NCBI GenBank assembly: GCA_030340625.1
Contig: JAOPHQ010000386.1
Location: 1 to 64,000, forward strand
Origin: Merluccius polli
Taxonomy: Eukaryota > Chordata > Actinopteri > Gadiformes > Merlucciidae
Length of the DNA: 64,000 bases
Reading direction: 5' to 3'
Positions 24,601 through 34,720 of this stretch are shown piece by piece. Under the pieces are notes generated by a model. It had not been told where the DNA came from, ran no database searches, and was given only the letters and a program-made list of their open reading frames with translations. Positions within the stretch are counted from its first letter, which is position 1. Every line of letters begins with the position of its first letter. Position numbers and translations under genes: made by a program.

Positions 24601-26671
24601 CAGAGGTTGTGATCCGAGTGTTGTGATTGGCTCCTACAGACAGAGGTTGTGAACCGAGTGTTGTGATTGGCTCCTACAGACAGAGGTTGTGAACCGAGTG
24701 TTGTGATTGGCTCCTACAGACAGAGGTTGTTTGAGAACCTGAGGATGCTGCCTCACGCTCCGGGCGTCCAGATGCAGGCGGTTCCCGAGGACGCCATCCC
24801 TCATGACATCATCGACGAGGACGCTGAGGACCCCGACAAACGCATCTCCAGTGAGTGTTTTTAACGCCTGACCCTCCGCCACTCTTTCTGCCCCTTAATG
24901 CTTTTTAAATGTTTTAATGGGACTTTTTGTTTCTTGTTTTATTTGATGCAAGCTAGACGTGGTTTGTACATTGTGCACAGTTTCAGTGAAATAGTAATAG
25001 TAGGCTGATTACCAGCCTGTTGTTGTTATCGCTCGCTTTTTGATATATTTTGCCGTCGTCTTCTCAACGTTGAAATAAATCCCCTCCCCTTTGCGTTGTG
25101 TGAGTGGTGAGAGGCGCCTGCACCACCATGTAAAACATCTTAAGGGGAACCATGCAGTGTATTCTAGTAGATAGTATAACACGGTTATTCGTTTTATGAA
25201 TTGTATTAAATGTGCAGTATAACATTCTGCCTTTTGATAGTGGTATGACCATGAGGCGAGCGTTATCTTCGTGTACAAATGCACCGTAGTGAGTAAATAA
25301 AAAGTTGCAAAGGAATGTCCAGTTGTAAAAAAGCACAAAGTTCTAATCATGGGATTTATTATATTGTCTCATTTGTGATTTGTGATTTCAGATTAGTGAA
25401 TATCTAATCTGTAATTCCAATCCCAGTCTAAACTGATTGTTTTAATATCTATCTTTAACATCTGTATCTGTAATATCTCTCCATCTTTAATATCTGTATC
25501 TGTAATATCTCTTATCTTAAATATATATCTGTAATATCTCTATCTGGAATATCTGTGTCTTTAATATCGCTCCGCATCTGTAATATCTGTCTGTATTATC
25601 TCTATCTGTATCTGTAATATCTCTATCTCTATCTGGAATATCTCTATCTGGAATAGCTGTCTGTATCTGTAATATCTGTATCTGTAATATCTCTATCTGT
25701 ATCTGTAATATCTCTATCTGTATTTGTAATATCTGTATCTGTAACATCTCTATCTGTATCTGTAATATCTCTAGCTGTATCTGTAATATCTCTAGCTGTA
25801 TCTGTAATATCTCTAGCTGTATCTGTAATATCTCCATCTGTAATATCTGTGTAGTCCGTGCTTCAGACAAGAGGATTGCGTGTGATGAGGAGTTTTCGGA
25901 CTCTGAGGACGAGGGGGAGGGCGGAGCCAGGAGGAACGCAGCCAATCACAAGAAGGGAGCCAAGCGACCCCGAGTGGAGGAGGAGAAGAAACCCGGTCAG
26001 TCCAACGTCCAATCACAGCTCTCCGAGAGGGATGGGCGGGGCTTAGAGCAGAGGGATAGCCATGATGTTAATAATGTTATGATGGAGGAGGTTGATCAGA
26101 GCACAAGTGATGAAATGTTTTCCTCGTCTTCCTTCCAGACATCAAGGAAGAGGAGAACACTAAAGAAGCCAGCGCTGAGAAGATAGAAACCAAGAGGTGA
26201 ACACAACCACCTTCACCCTGTCACACGCACCTTCACCCTGTCACACGCACCTTCACCCTGTCACACGCACCTTCACCCTGTCACACGCACCTTCACCCTG
26301 TCACACGCACCTTCACCCTGTCACACGCACCTTCACCCTTTCACTACCACCTTCAGCCTGCCAAAACCATCTTCACCCTCTCACGCAGCTAGACCACCAC
26401 ATTCACATTAACCTCATTCACCTCAACACATTCACGTTAAGTAAATATTTACACTTGTGGAAGTGTGAACTAATTTAGTGAATCACTGAATTAGTAGTTT
26501 TGCACCCTGAAGACAACCTGTTGAATGGATCTCATTCATTCAGTAATTCATATCATGTAACGGATATTGGGTTTGAAATGGTGACCACTACAATGTACTC
26601 ATTCTGTCTGTCTGTCTGTCTGTCTGTGTCCCCCCCCCAGTGTGAAGACTGAGCCCACCAGCACTGCCTGA
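17956..26671 (+). CDS. hdac2: Histone deacetylase 2 (class I)
   Basis: Fourteen coding exons join in phase to give 484 aa: 17956-18010, 18834-18946, 19381-19498, 20119-20193, 21044-21182, 21828-21969, 22252-22344, 22808-22916, 23133-23273, 23875-23983, 24720-24850, 25855-25995, 26139-26196 and 26641-26671. It is a nuclear zinc-dependent lysine deacetylase, the catalytic subunit of Sin3, NuRD and CoREST complexes. Visible motifs are KKKVCYYYDG at the N-terminus, the catalytic His pair in WAGGLHHAKK, zinc ligands in DIDIHHGDGVEE and in GADSLSGDR, and the active-site Tyr in LGGGGYTIRN. The tail reads SDKRIACDEEFSDSEDEGEGG followed by KKGAK and acidic/Lys-rich sequence. The ACDEEFSDSEDEG and KKGAK words favour HDAC2 over HDAC1, and adjacency to hs3st5 matches human 6q21-q22. 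Introns 10, 11 and 13 hold minisatellites touching splice sites. The orthology call still needs a tree, since fish class I sets differ. Confidence 0.95.
18161..18622. repeat. GT/AT microsatellite in hdac2 intron 1
   Basis: Alternating (GT)n and (TA)n blocks. A run of about 20 G follows at about 18661-18680. Cys/Val and Tyr/Ile-rich frames across it are artefacts. Confidence 0.96.
19100..19330. repeat. Dispersed repeat plus (GCG)n/poly-G in hdac2 intron 2
   Basis: A segment with the words GTCTGTCCTTC and CAACCGTTCATC also occurs in hdac2 intron 4 at about 20250-20345, marking a dispersed family. It is followed by (GGC)n at about 19286-19311 and a long G run to 19328. Confidence 0.55.
20250..20360. 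repeat. Second copy of the dispersed repeat, hdac2 intron 4
   Basis: It shares GTCTGTCCTTCC, ACAACCGTTCATCCGAT and GGCGG words with 19135-19200. Its family is not identified; a SINE or LINE 3' tail is possible. Confidence 0.5.
22041..22204. repeat. 91-bp tandem duplication in hdac2 intron 6
   Basis: The sequence starting TTGAATCTTTGTTTATATTC repeats 91 bp later with near identity; the second copy runs to about 22204, 47 bp before the exon 7 acceptor. Confidence 0.9.
24165..24730 (+). repeat. 40-bp minisatellite carrying the hdac2 exon 11 acceptor
   Basis: Fourteen units of exactly 40 bp. Each holds TTGTGATTGGCTCCTACAG followed by ACAGAGGTTGT and then GATCCGAG, CATCCGAG or GAACCGAG. The AG dinucleotides fall every 40 bp from 24198-24199 to 24718-24719. 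The last one is the true exon 11 acceptor, because only there does ACAGAGGTTGT continue into TTGAGAACCTG. The unit therefore spans the intron/exon boundary and includes the first 11 nt of the exon. Confidence 0.96.
25440..25854. repeat. TATCTGTAATATCTC minisatellite ending at the hdac2 exon 12 acceptor
   Basis: Degenerate 12-21 bp units (TATCTGTAATATCTC, CTAGCTGTATCTGTA) run up to the acceptor TCTGTGTAG at 25854. The repeat supplies the pyrimidine-rich region ahead of exon 12. The Ile/Leu/Gln frame on the - strand is an artefact. Confidence 0.93.
26204..26345. repeat. 20-bp minisatellite at the hdac2 exon 13 donor
   Basis: About seven copies of CACCTTCACCCTGTCACACG beginning within 10 bp of the exon 13 donor (AGAG|GTGAACACAAC), with three decayed copies to about 26392. 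Confidence 0.95.
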
Positions 26672-26960
26672 TCTGTCAAGACTTTTATTTTGATATTTCC
26701 TCAACACAACAAACTGGTGCTGTCCAAGTTTCCTCCAACTCCAAATCTCCAGCATTATATTTATTACTTGAAGTAAATCGTTTCACTGTCTGGCATCCAT
26801 TTCTCAGGATTTAAACAAACATTTTCTCAACCTTTTGTGGAAAACATTTTTTTTTGTTTTGTTTTTAGAATAAAATGATCACGTAGACAGGATCTTAAAT
26901 TGCCCTGTGGTTACATATGTAGGTTGATATTTTGCATTTAATAATAAAATATTTGATACT
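26672..26960 (+). other. hdac2 3' UTR with two poly(A) signals
   Basis: AATAAA occurs at 26869-26874 and 26943-26948 after the hdac2 stop. The transcript end is inferred. Confidence 0.65.
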
Positions 26961-27129
26961 ATCTTGTATGTTGGTATTTGTGTAGTGAAAAGCATCCGCC
27001 ACAGGGTGGAGCAGTTACGCACAGAAACACTGCTTGGTAATTCCCAACTTGAGTTGTAATGTTTCTAATATAAACTAAAGGAACTGGAGTTATTCAAACA
27101 TGACTATTTATGAACAACAGTAGAAAACG

Positions 27130-27409
27130 GGGTTATCTACAAGTTAGGACAAGCACAGCTCACAAATACATCTCCATGATAAGATGTCATCCATAGGTCC
27201 CATCATCATTACTCCTGTACGTATGTCGTGTTTGAGAACATGTTTCAGGTACATGTTGGCTTCCGCCCAAAGGAAAACAAAACCCACCAAGTAGAAACAA
27301 GTAAGCTCGCTGAATGAGGAAGTGGTGAACAGAGCAAGTGGTGAACACATGAGCCTCTCCCCTCAGTCTGCTCCTCACCTCTGCTGAGAAGCAGTGCTCT
27401 GCTACCAGC
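27130..27409 (+). promoter_or_regulatory. Upstream region of il2rg copy 1
   Basis: The sequence from about 27130 is repeated ahead of copy 2 (about 34718-34974), so the duplication carried its promoter. AGGAAGTG at 27317-27324 fits an ETS-family core. Copy 2 has two such cores, at 34885-34892 and 34901-34908. The mammalian gamma-c promoter is known to use ETS/GABP sites; use here is inferred. Confidence 0.45.
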
Positions 27410-30400
27410 ATGGCTGTGGTGCTGCTTCTCATCTTCCTCACTGGCCTTGTGTTGTCTGAAGAACCTCCTGGTAAGTCTTCATTAGGCTACTAGTAATATT
27501 ACATTTTAACACGCTAACGTTTAACTTTTATGGTCGATACTGATAGTCTCAAGTGAAGTCCACTCATGCTCTCACTTCCCCAGTCTGTTGCTGACGTTCA
27601 TTAGCGTCTATCGGTCTGCTGCGTCATGCCTACTGTTGCGGATTGTGATATTATAAAAGATATTATCATGTCACTTTTGAATCCAATAGGGGAACTCACA
27701 CGTTAAGAAACTACATAATAATCCTGTTTCCATTCATTCACTCTTGTCTGTCAGATGTGGACTGTTGGGTGGTGAACCTAGACTATGTTCACTGCCAGTG
27801 GAAACCGTCTGCTAGCCCAGATGTCCACTACACTTTCTATAGCAGGTGAGAGCCAGAAGTACATTGAGCTCCTTGAAGGTTTTGACCCACAGCGCGATGA
27901 AAAGGACGACACTTGTCCTCCTTATACGCCTACTGCAGCAGCATTGATCATCGTCTGACATCTTTTGCATTGTGTTTACGACCGTGTCCATTGTTGAATA
28001 TGGGATGGGCCCTCAGATTTGATGAGGGCTATGATGAGGACTATGATGAGTACCCTGATGAGTCCCCTGATGAGGACGTCACTGAGGTCTTCAGTGAGTG
28101 CGCCAGGTACGTCCAGAACGCCACCCACCTGGGCTGTGACCATCCCTATGAGGATCTCTGGATGAAAAGGTTCTCCCCCTACGTCACCAAACTGGTGCTG
28201 GGGAACCAAAGCTTTCCAGAGCAGACACACCACCTCAAGGCAAAAGGTATGCCCCCCCCCCCCCCCCCCCCCCATCTTTATATCTTTTTAATGTGTCTGG
28301 GCAACCTGTTGAACAGCAAAACAACCTAATAGACCGATTCCCAGGTCCCAGAAACAACACTTTTGTGTGTGTGTGTGTGCGCCACTGTGAGGGTGCTTTA
28401 CATTGTCTCTATAAAAACTAAATTTTACTGGTAATTGAATGAAAACACGGCCAGATTTGATGCCAAATGTTACAACAAACAACAAAATAAACAACCTAAC
28501 AGCTAAACCATATATTCTGTATATTCTGTGTCATCACCAGTCAGGCTGAATGCCCCCTTCAATTTGACTGTGAAAATTGGCCCTGACTCAAAGCTGTGGT
28601 GGTACTGGAATCAAACCCACGAACACGGCTGTATAGAGAGCGAAGTTCGCCATAGGATCAATGGAAATAAGTGGGAGGTATAAGCAAATACTTTTTAATT
28701 AATTCATGCAGACATTGTTTACTCACGCGTGTTCTTTAATGAAGCGATAGAAGAAGTTGTTTAGCTTTAAGAAATAATCAGTTTTATTGTTAACACCAGT
28801 AGAATGGTTTTACAGATATCTGGGTCCCACTACGTTTCCCTGACAGAACAACAAAGTGTGTGTCAGTTCACAAAGTCTGAGCCCCACCTATCCCTGACCC
28901 AGGAAGTTTATATACACAAACAGTGAAAACGTCATAACGGGCTGTCTTCTTCTTCTCCTCCGGCTGGTGCCGTCTTCCCCTCTCGTCCTCATGGTGTCTG
29001 GCCCCAGCGCCAGACTGTCGCCTCCGGGTATTCTCTAACAGATTATTTACCCGTACAGCGACAATCCTGCCTGTTTTTCGCCATCATCCGACCTCACTAT
29101 CTACTCCACATATGTAACCAACAACGCACTCATTCCGATCCTGAGGAGCTGCCCCCATGCTCACATGCCTCTGCTCATACCTCATGACTCTGTCCTTCAT
29201 CTGCAGACAGGCACAGAGGCCAGTGTGACCCACAAATATTGGTCATATGATAGATATAAACTATAACCATACCTTCAGGTATGATACTAACCTTAACCCT
29301 AACCTTGGGGTCCAGCACTGCGCACGACCAGCTAATAATGAAACGCATCTTTGTTTTAATACAATGACTGCTTTCATGACCATCGGTCCAACAACGAGCA
29401 GTTGAGAAGTATTGTTAGAATGAGAAGGTTTTGGTGCACCAGAGACTTGCGTCATTAGGTCAAAGGCATCTTGTTTTGTTTAAATAATCAGATATCACCA
29501 GGTAATTCATATTTGTATCTCCCTGCTCCAAACATGTCTTCATTCTTATTCCTTTCTTGTTCTTCTTCGCCTGGTTGTTTGTCGTTCCTCGACCAGTTCA
29601 CCCAGCTTACCAATAAGAGTTACTGCATCGACCTGCCTCGTAGGAAACGCTACGAGCTGCAGGTGAAGATAAGAGTAAAAGATGCTTGTGTTAAGTCTGA
29701 CTGGAGTGACTGGTGTCCACCGGTCTTCTGGGGGCCCACGGAGGAAACCAACCGCACAGGTAAAAAACCAACAACTTATGTTCCTCGGACGCTCTCTCCT
29801 GTCCACAGATACCGATTTCTCAGCTTGCCTCAACCTATCCTCTCCCCTCTCAGAGTTGGAGTATGCCAGTTGTCCCTACTTACTTGATAGTTATTTATCC
29901 GATACAAGCAAGAATATACGTGACCTCCACATAGGATTAATCAGTTTACCTTCTTTAATTATATTATAAATAAAGAAGGGGGGGCATACTTTTTGTCTCG
30001 AGGCTGTGGTTCTGCTCTGGAAAGCTTTGGTTCCAGAATTACATTCAGGTAGAAATGCATAAAGAAATAAACTATCCGAATCTCCCATCATCGAGCCAGA
30101 AACCCAAGTCCAGAGTGGTTTCTTGGTCTGAAAAACCCGTAAAATTCAAGTATTTTACCTAGAAGCGTGGTGAGCGCTTATCTATACAGAAGTGGCTACA
30201 ACAAGCGCCTCTGCAGGGATCATTTATACAACAGGATATACAGGGGAAGTACAGGCTATGTGTTGTTTCCATGACGCACAACTTTATTATCTACAAAACT
30301 CCCCCATGAAGATGCTCTCATTTCCAAGATGAACATTCAGATCAATTTCCTGTATAAACCTCATGAAGATATTGCAGTCATGAGAAACCTATGAGTTCAA

Positions 30401-33400
30401 GAGAAATAAAATCATGCAAAACGGAGACTTATGAAGCTTGCCAACTCAAAACACCTAACTCAAAGGTAACCTTATTAACGCACATTACATTAGCGTAGCT
30501 TAACAGTTGGTTAGCAGTACATTAACAGGAATGATCTGATATGAGAGAAACGTGGTGACTCCAGGTCAGCTCGGTATAGTTGTCATCGCAGCTTCCTTCT
30601 CTCGGACCCGACAGTCTCCTTGGTCCCCGTTCGTCGTCGATCCACACCTCGATGGGCATGTTGGACCGACAACCTCCAGTTCCAGCCGTGTGACTGGGTC
30701 TGGTTGTCCCGGGCCCCGGATCACAACAACGGGCGCGGTAGAAAAGTGACATAGTGCAGGTTTCATCTTTTCAAATGTTTGTCTACCTGTCAGGCACAAA
30801 TGGGCCGAGTAGCTCCATGGGCGTGTGGACCCCAGTGTTGTGTGCTCTGGGGGCCTTCATCTTCAGTCTATTGGTCATCATCTTGTTGCAACTCGAAAGG
30901 TGCGTTGATGTCTCTTAACATTTAATATTAGTCACAGTGAGCAACCAATTGATCGTGGTTCCATCTTATTTTATCACTTGTTATGACATAGTAAAAGATT
31001 GAAATACTGTGTTTGACCCGTTTAATAAAGTTGAATCCGATCGATCTACATAAAGAAAGAACATTAGAAATAGTGAAAGCCTGTCTCTATATTTTCCAAA
31101 GATGATAAAACGTGTTTCTGTCTCCTGTGTAGGATCAAAATCATTCTGATCCCCATCATCCCAAATCCAGATCAAAACATGAAACTGACTCACATCCTGG
31201 CTGATGGCAACTTAGAGGTTAGTAACACCAAAGACCTCCTATCTATAATGTAAGATGTAGAGGTTAGTAACACTAAAGACCTCCTATCTAAAAGGGCATA
31301 TTGCTATATACATGAATTGATTGAAAAAAGCCAAATTTTAGTATTGTGTATATAGTTTAATAAAATATGTAAAATAAGTAATTACTAGGGCTGCCACCTA
31401 ATATTCGAATAGTCAGCTTAATCGAATACGTTTTCATTAGTCGCGCAAAAAGTAAAACAGAAAAAAAAACAAGGCATGAGCATCGCAAACCGAATACATC
31501 CGTGGTCACAACAAGCAGTGATTTAACTCATCAATGCAGAAATACTGAACAATACAGCTGGGCAGGCAGACACCTGGGTAGGCAGACACCTAGGTAGGTA
31601 GACACCTGGGTAGGTAGACACCTGGGCGGGTAGCAGGCCTGGGGTGGGTAATCGGGAGAGTTCCCGGTGGGCCGCTTCACTTTTGGGCCGGTCGATTATT
31701 TTTTTTAATTTATTTATTTTTTGACATTTTTCAAGTTAGTCCATCTTCTCTTAAAGAACGCTACACACGTTCTGCATTCTGACACCGCAGCCTCAGCATG
31801 GGTTGTACCATGAGAGGGAGGTCTCCCCTCTCAAATAAAGTTGGTTGGGTCCATAGCCGTCTTTCCAAAACGTTTTCTCAGGTAGGCTACTGATAGCTGG
31901 GCCAGCCCTCAACTTTACACATCGGGGAGGATGGATGGGAGGAAGAGGCCAGGAGGGGCTGAAAAAGCCAGATTGAAGAAAAGAAAGGCATTGGAGGAGG
32001 ATGCTGCCAAATGTGCCAAGCTTACAGATATATTTTCGAGAGGACAAACACAAGTGGCAACTGGTAAAGAGAGACATAGGCTTAATGCAACGTAACTGTT
32101 CGGCTAACGTAATGACAAATGACACAAAAACGTAATGAAATTATTCTCAATTTTGGCATGGCAATCATTTATCTTACTTGTAACCTTACTGACATTGACT
32201 ATTACTATGGATCATATCGTTTTAATATCGTTGACTTTTGTGCTGTAGTTTTAACATTATCAACGTAACAAGATAGCAATTCAGGTAGTCTGATAGAGCA
32301 CTAGCACCAGATTGTTACCAGCACCATAGTAACGCCAACTTACGGCGATTCATGGACTTTGCAAATATTATGCAAATATTGATAACAAAACTCAAACTTG
32401 ATCTGTGTAGGCTATGCAGTGAAATTATTTTATTGAAGAGTTAGATATGTTTCAAATGCTTTATTTATTTTCTGCTTTTGTTAATTTATCAACCTACTGT
32501 ATCCTTGTGGAATAGTGAAATATTTTTTGTTAAATTCTCAGCTTAAGTGGATTATTTTTTATTATTATATTTATTTTTTATTTTTTATTATTTAACCTTT
32601 ATATTATCTGTTGAACCATTTTATTAATAAAAAAAAAAAACTACAGGATAGTAAGAGCTGAACTGTTGCTTCATTTATCCAATTTCCACTACCATGGAAA
32701 AAGTGGGCCGGTCTTGGGCCTGAAATTCCCGGGCTGAAAAGTGGCCCCACTCCGGCTGGCGGGTAGACACCTGGGCAGACAGACACCTGGGCGGGTAGAC
32801 ACCGCTAGACATGCAGGACTAATACCGGTCTTAATCGCGGCTTTAGGTCACCGTGTCTGATCGCTGTAATTCGGAGCGTGAATATCTGTTGAATATCTAA
32901 TATCTTTCCAACTTTAAAAAACACTTTTGTATTTTTTAAGACAAGACGACAGTCGTACATCCCTCGTAACTACGCCGTGAAGGTGAACCCTCCCGGACTC
33001 CGCTATTAACATGAACCGCTCCCCCGGAGGAGCCGCACATCCACAAGCACCGGACACCAAAATACGATTTTTTTTTTCCCCATTTGCTTGCTTTTAAATA
33101 AAGTTGTGTGCAGTTATACGGTTAAATACGGTTATTAAAAGTGTTCATGTCTCCTTCCTGGTTGTTCTGACAACCTTCAGAACCGCTTGGTCCATGCCGT
33201 TAATAGGCGGCCGGCTTTGTGTGTGTGCTTGTACAAATTATATTTTAAAGGCTGATTATTACGGTGTTGTATTATCTGTAAAGTAGCACAAGGTTAACAG
33301 TGTTTCTGTTATAACACTCTCGCCCTGGAACTCAAAACACTTTCTGATGCCCCAAAAAATAAATCGAAATAATTACATTAAAAGTGCGACGATTAGTCGA

Positions 33401-33801
33401 CTATCGACTTGAAATGGCGACTAAGAGGGGGGCAGCCCTAATTACATCACTGGACCACCCCCAATAATATCACGATTTAAGAACAAGAGGCAGAGGGGAA
33501 AAGTTCTAGTTTCCAACACGTAATCAGGAAATAAGCATATGAGGATATTTAAGGTATTATTTGTTTTTCAATTGTGGAGGATTGGCTGCCCATCTCCAAG
33601 GGCATCAAGGAGGGGCTCAAGGTGAACTACAGTGAGTCCGCCTGCTGTGTTCGCGAGTACAGCCTTATTCCAGCGTCCGCCAGTGAGACCGCTGACCCTT
33701 CAGTCGCCACCGATGAAAGCGACCGCTCGGTCTCCGTCCCGGTGAAGGAACCTGCAGGACCTGCTTCCTGTTCCAGGACCGCCGCCACTATTCCCATTTA
33801 A
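27410..33801 (+). CDS. il2rg: Cytokine receptor common gamma chain, copy 1 (complete)
   Basis: Eight exons join in phase to give 364 aa (human gamma-c is 369): 27410-27470, 27755-27845, 28017-28246, 28541-28677, 29597-29759, 30794-30899, 31133-31217 and 33580-33801. This type I receptor is shared by IL-2, IL-4, IL-7, IL-9, IL-15 and IL-21 and signals through JAK3. Features in order: signal peptide (1-16); first fibronectin-like domain with DVDCWVVN and YVHCQW cysteines; an acidic insert DEGYDEDYDEYPDESPDEDV; second domain from RLNAPFNLTV; a WSXWS-type box reading WSDWC (209-213); transmembrane helix about 238-259; Pro-rich box 1 IPIIPNP (269-275). The tail DWLPISKGIKEGLKVNYSE matches the gamma-c cytoplasmic motif (mammals have a similar SKGLAESL segment), which fixes the family. 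Intron 7 holds a hAT insertion. The final Ser of WSXWS is Cys here. A gamma-c paralogue rather than the strict orthologue remains possible. Confidence 0.88.
28739..29270. mobile_element. Unidentified ~530-bp insertion in il2rg copy 1 intron 4
   Basis: This stretch is absent from the matching intron of copy 2, where the sequence after GCAGACGTTGTG (about 50200) goes straight to ATGATACTAACC. It is therefore an insertion in copy 1 or a deletion in copy 2. No terminal repeats were recognised. Confidence 0.5.
31386..33440 (+). mobile_element. hAT-type element in il2rg intron 7
   Basis: It starts TAGGGCTGCCACC and ends GGGGGCAGCCCTA, with inverted terminal repeats extending into ATTAGTCG words. 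The flanks share TAATTAC, so the target duplication is imperfect or ambiguous (7 of 8). A related element in reverse orientation lies at 51221-56404. Both share an internal segment near 32940-33110 (51580-51735 in the other) with AAATAAAG and the peptide-like frame RNYAVKVNPPGLRY before a stop. That frame is interrupted upstream in the second copy, so it is not called as a gene. Confidence 0.75.
31641..32757 (+). mobile_element. Nested hAT fragment with ZMYM1-like transposase remnant
   Basis: Inside the intron 7 element, GGGTGGGTAATCGGGAGAG and GTGGGCCGGTC at the left, and AAGTGGGCCGGTC and CCCGGGCTGAAAAG at the right, delimit a nested insertion; edges are approximate. At about 31931-32066 the + strand frame reads MDGRKRPGGAEKARLKKRK, then CAKLTDIFSRG. 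This resembles the N-terminus of hAT transposases related to zinc finger MYM-type 1 proteins. It is a fragment. Confidence 0.55.
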
Positions 33802-34720
33802 TCTGATGAGACCCAGGAGGCTGGTTAGGAGAGTGGTTGGATTGGGCCAATTTTTGAGGTTTCGTTTTTAGTTTTTTTGGTTAAATGTCTTTTGGTCAAA
33901 TGGTAAATCCATTCATGTGGAAGTGTAAAAACCTCAGTGCAGTGTTCAGTATGAGGTCAAGGCAAATGTAGCAAAAGCAAGTTGAGGTATATAATAAATA
34001 TGAAATATGAGGAGTATGAAGTTTGTAAAATGTGTTGAGTCCTTAACATGAATCGGTAATCCCAGTTAATGTGTTTTTACTTTGTAAAAGGAGGTGACGA
34101 TGTTTTGACAAAGAATAGTTTTCCATCTGTGTCTTCATTTAGAAAAACACATGGCTTCATAACTGTGCTTCAATTTTGTGTCCATTTTAATTCCTTTGCT
34201 GATCTCATGTGAATATCTTAATGTCGTATTCACACGAGATCAGGATTTAAACTTTATGCAATTTACTATATAATATAATTTATTTTGTCTTTACATCAGC
34301 AGCGAGAGTGTTAAAGTGTTAATAAAGTGTTTGAGTGATGTTCAACTGGATGCTCTGTGTTTATTTTCTTATGAATCCCAGTTAGGTGAACCCAGGAACC
34401 GCCGGTCACACTATCGTCTCTTATCTCATATCGTATCGTCTCGTATCGTATCGTAATGGCCGTCCATAGCAATGCAGACAAGCAGCACTAATGTGTTGTA
34501 CCAGTCGTGTTTGGATGCCCATGTCGGCTCGTAAAGCCAGGAGCAACATCTGTAAAGAGACGTGTCGTCCGCCGTTGTTGTGCTTGAGGTTGGCAGTAGG
34601 GTTTCTGGGAAAGCGGAGACGTATACAGTGACGTCATGACGTGGCTCTCTGGCCTGTGGAAAAGCAAACCGGTTCTGAGAAGTTCCACATACTGGTCGCC
34701 TACTGTAGATAACACCGTTT
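33802..34720 (+). other. il2rg copy 1 3' UTR, poly(A) signal and flank
   Basis: AATAAA at 34321-34326 is the likely poly(A) signal. Most of 33746-34420 recurs at 56792-57440 in unit 2. The duplication joint lies close to 34700-34720, where TTTTCTACAAGTTAGGACAAG restarts the promoter sequence. Confidence 0.7.

Larger units (their letters stand above)
27130..34720 (+). repeat. Tandem duplication unit 1 (il2rg copy 1)
   Basis: This unit carries the promoter, all eight exons and the 3' flank of il2rg copy 1. Its sequence re-appears as unit 2 in pieces at about 34718-35329, 49181-50885, about 56485-56790 and 56791-57444. Exons 1-5 and the 3' flank are nearly identical by eye. Confidence 0.9.

Noticed and set aside
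24165..24730. CRISPR-like regular array
   Set aside because: Units are directly adjacent 40-bp repeats without unique spacers, in a vertebrate intron.
27144..27441. Antisense frames over the il2rg promoter and exon 1
   Set aside because: No domain, and they overlap a better-supported exon on the other strand.
30522..30799. Small antisense frames in il2rg intron 5
   Set aside because: GC-rich patch, probably a transposon fragment; no family recognised and no splice support.
32941..33009. Short frame RNYAVKVNPPGLRY within the intron 7 hAT as a captured exon
   Set aside because: The related element at 51221-56404 has a stop in the same frame just upstream, and the donor protein was not recognised.
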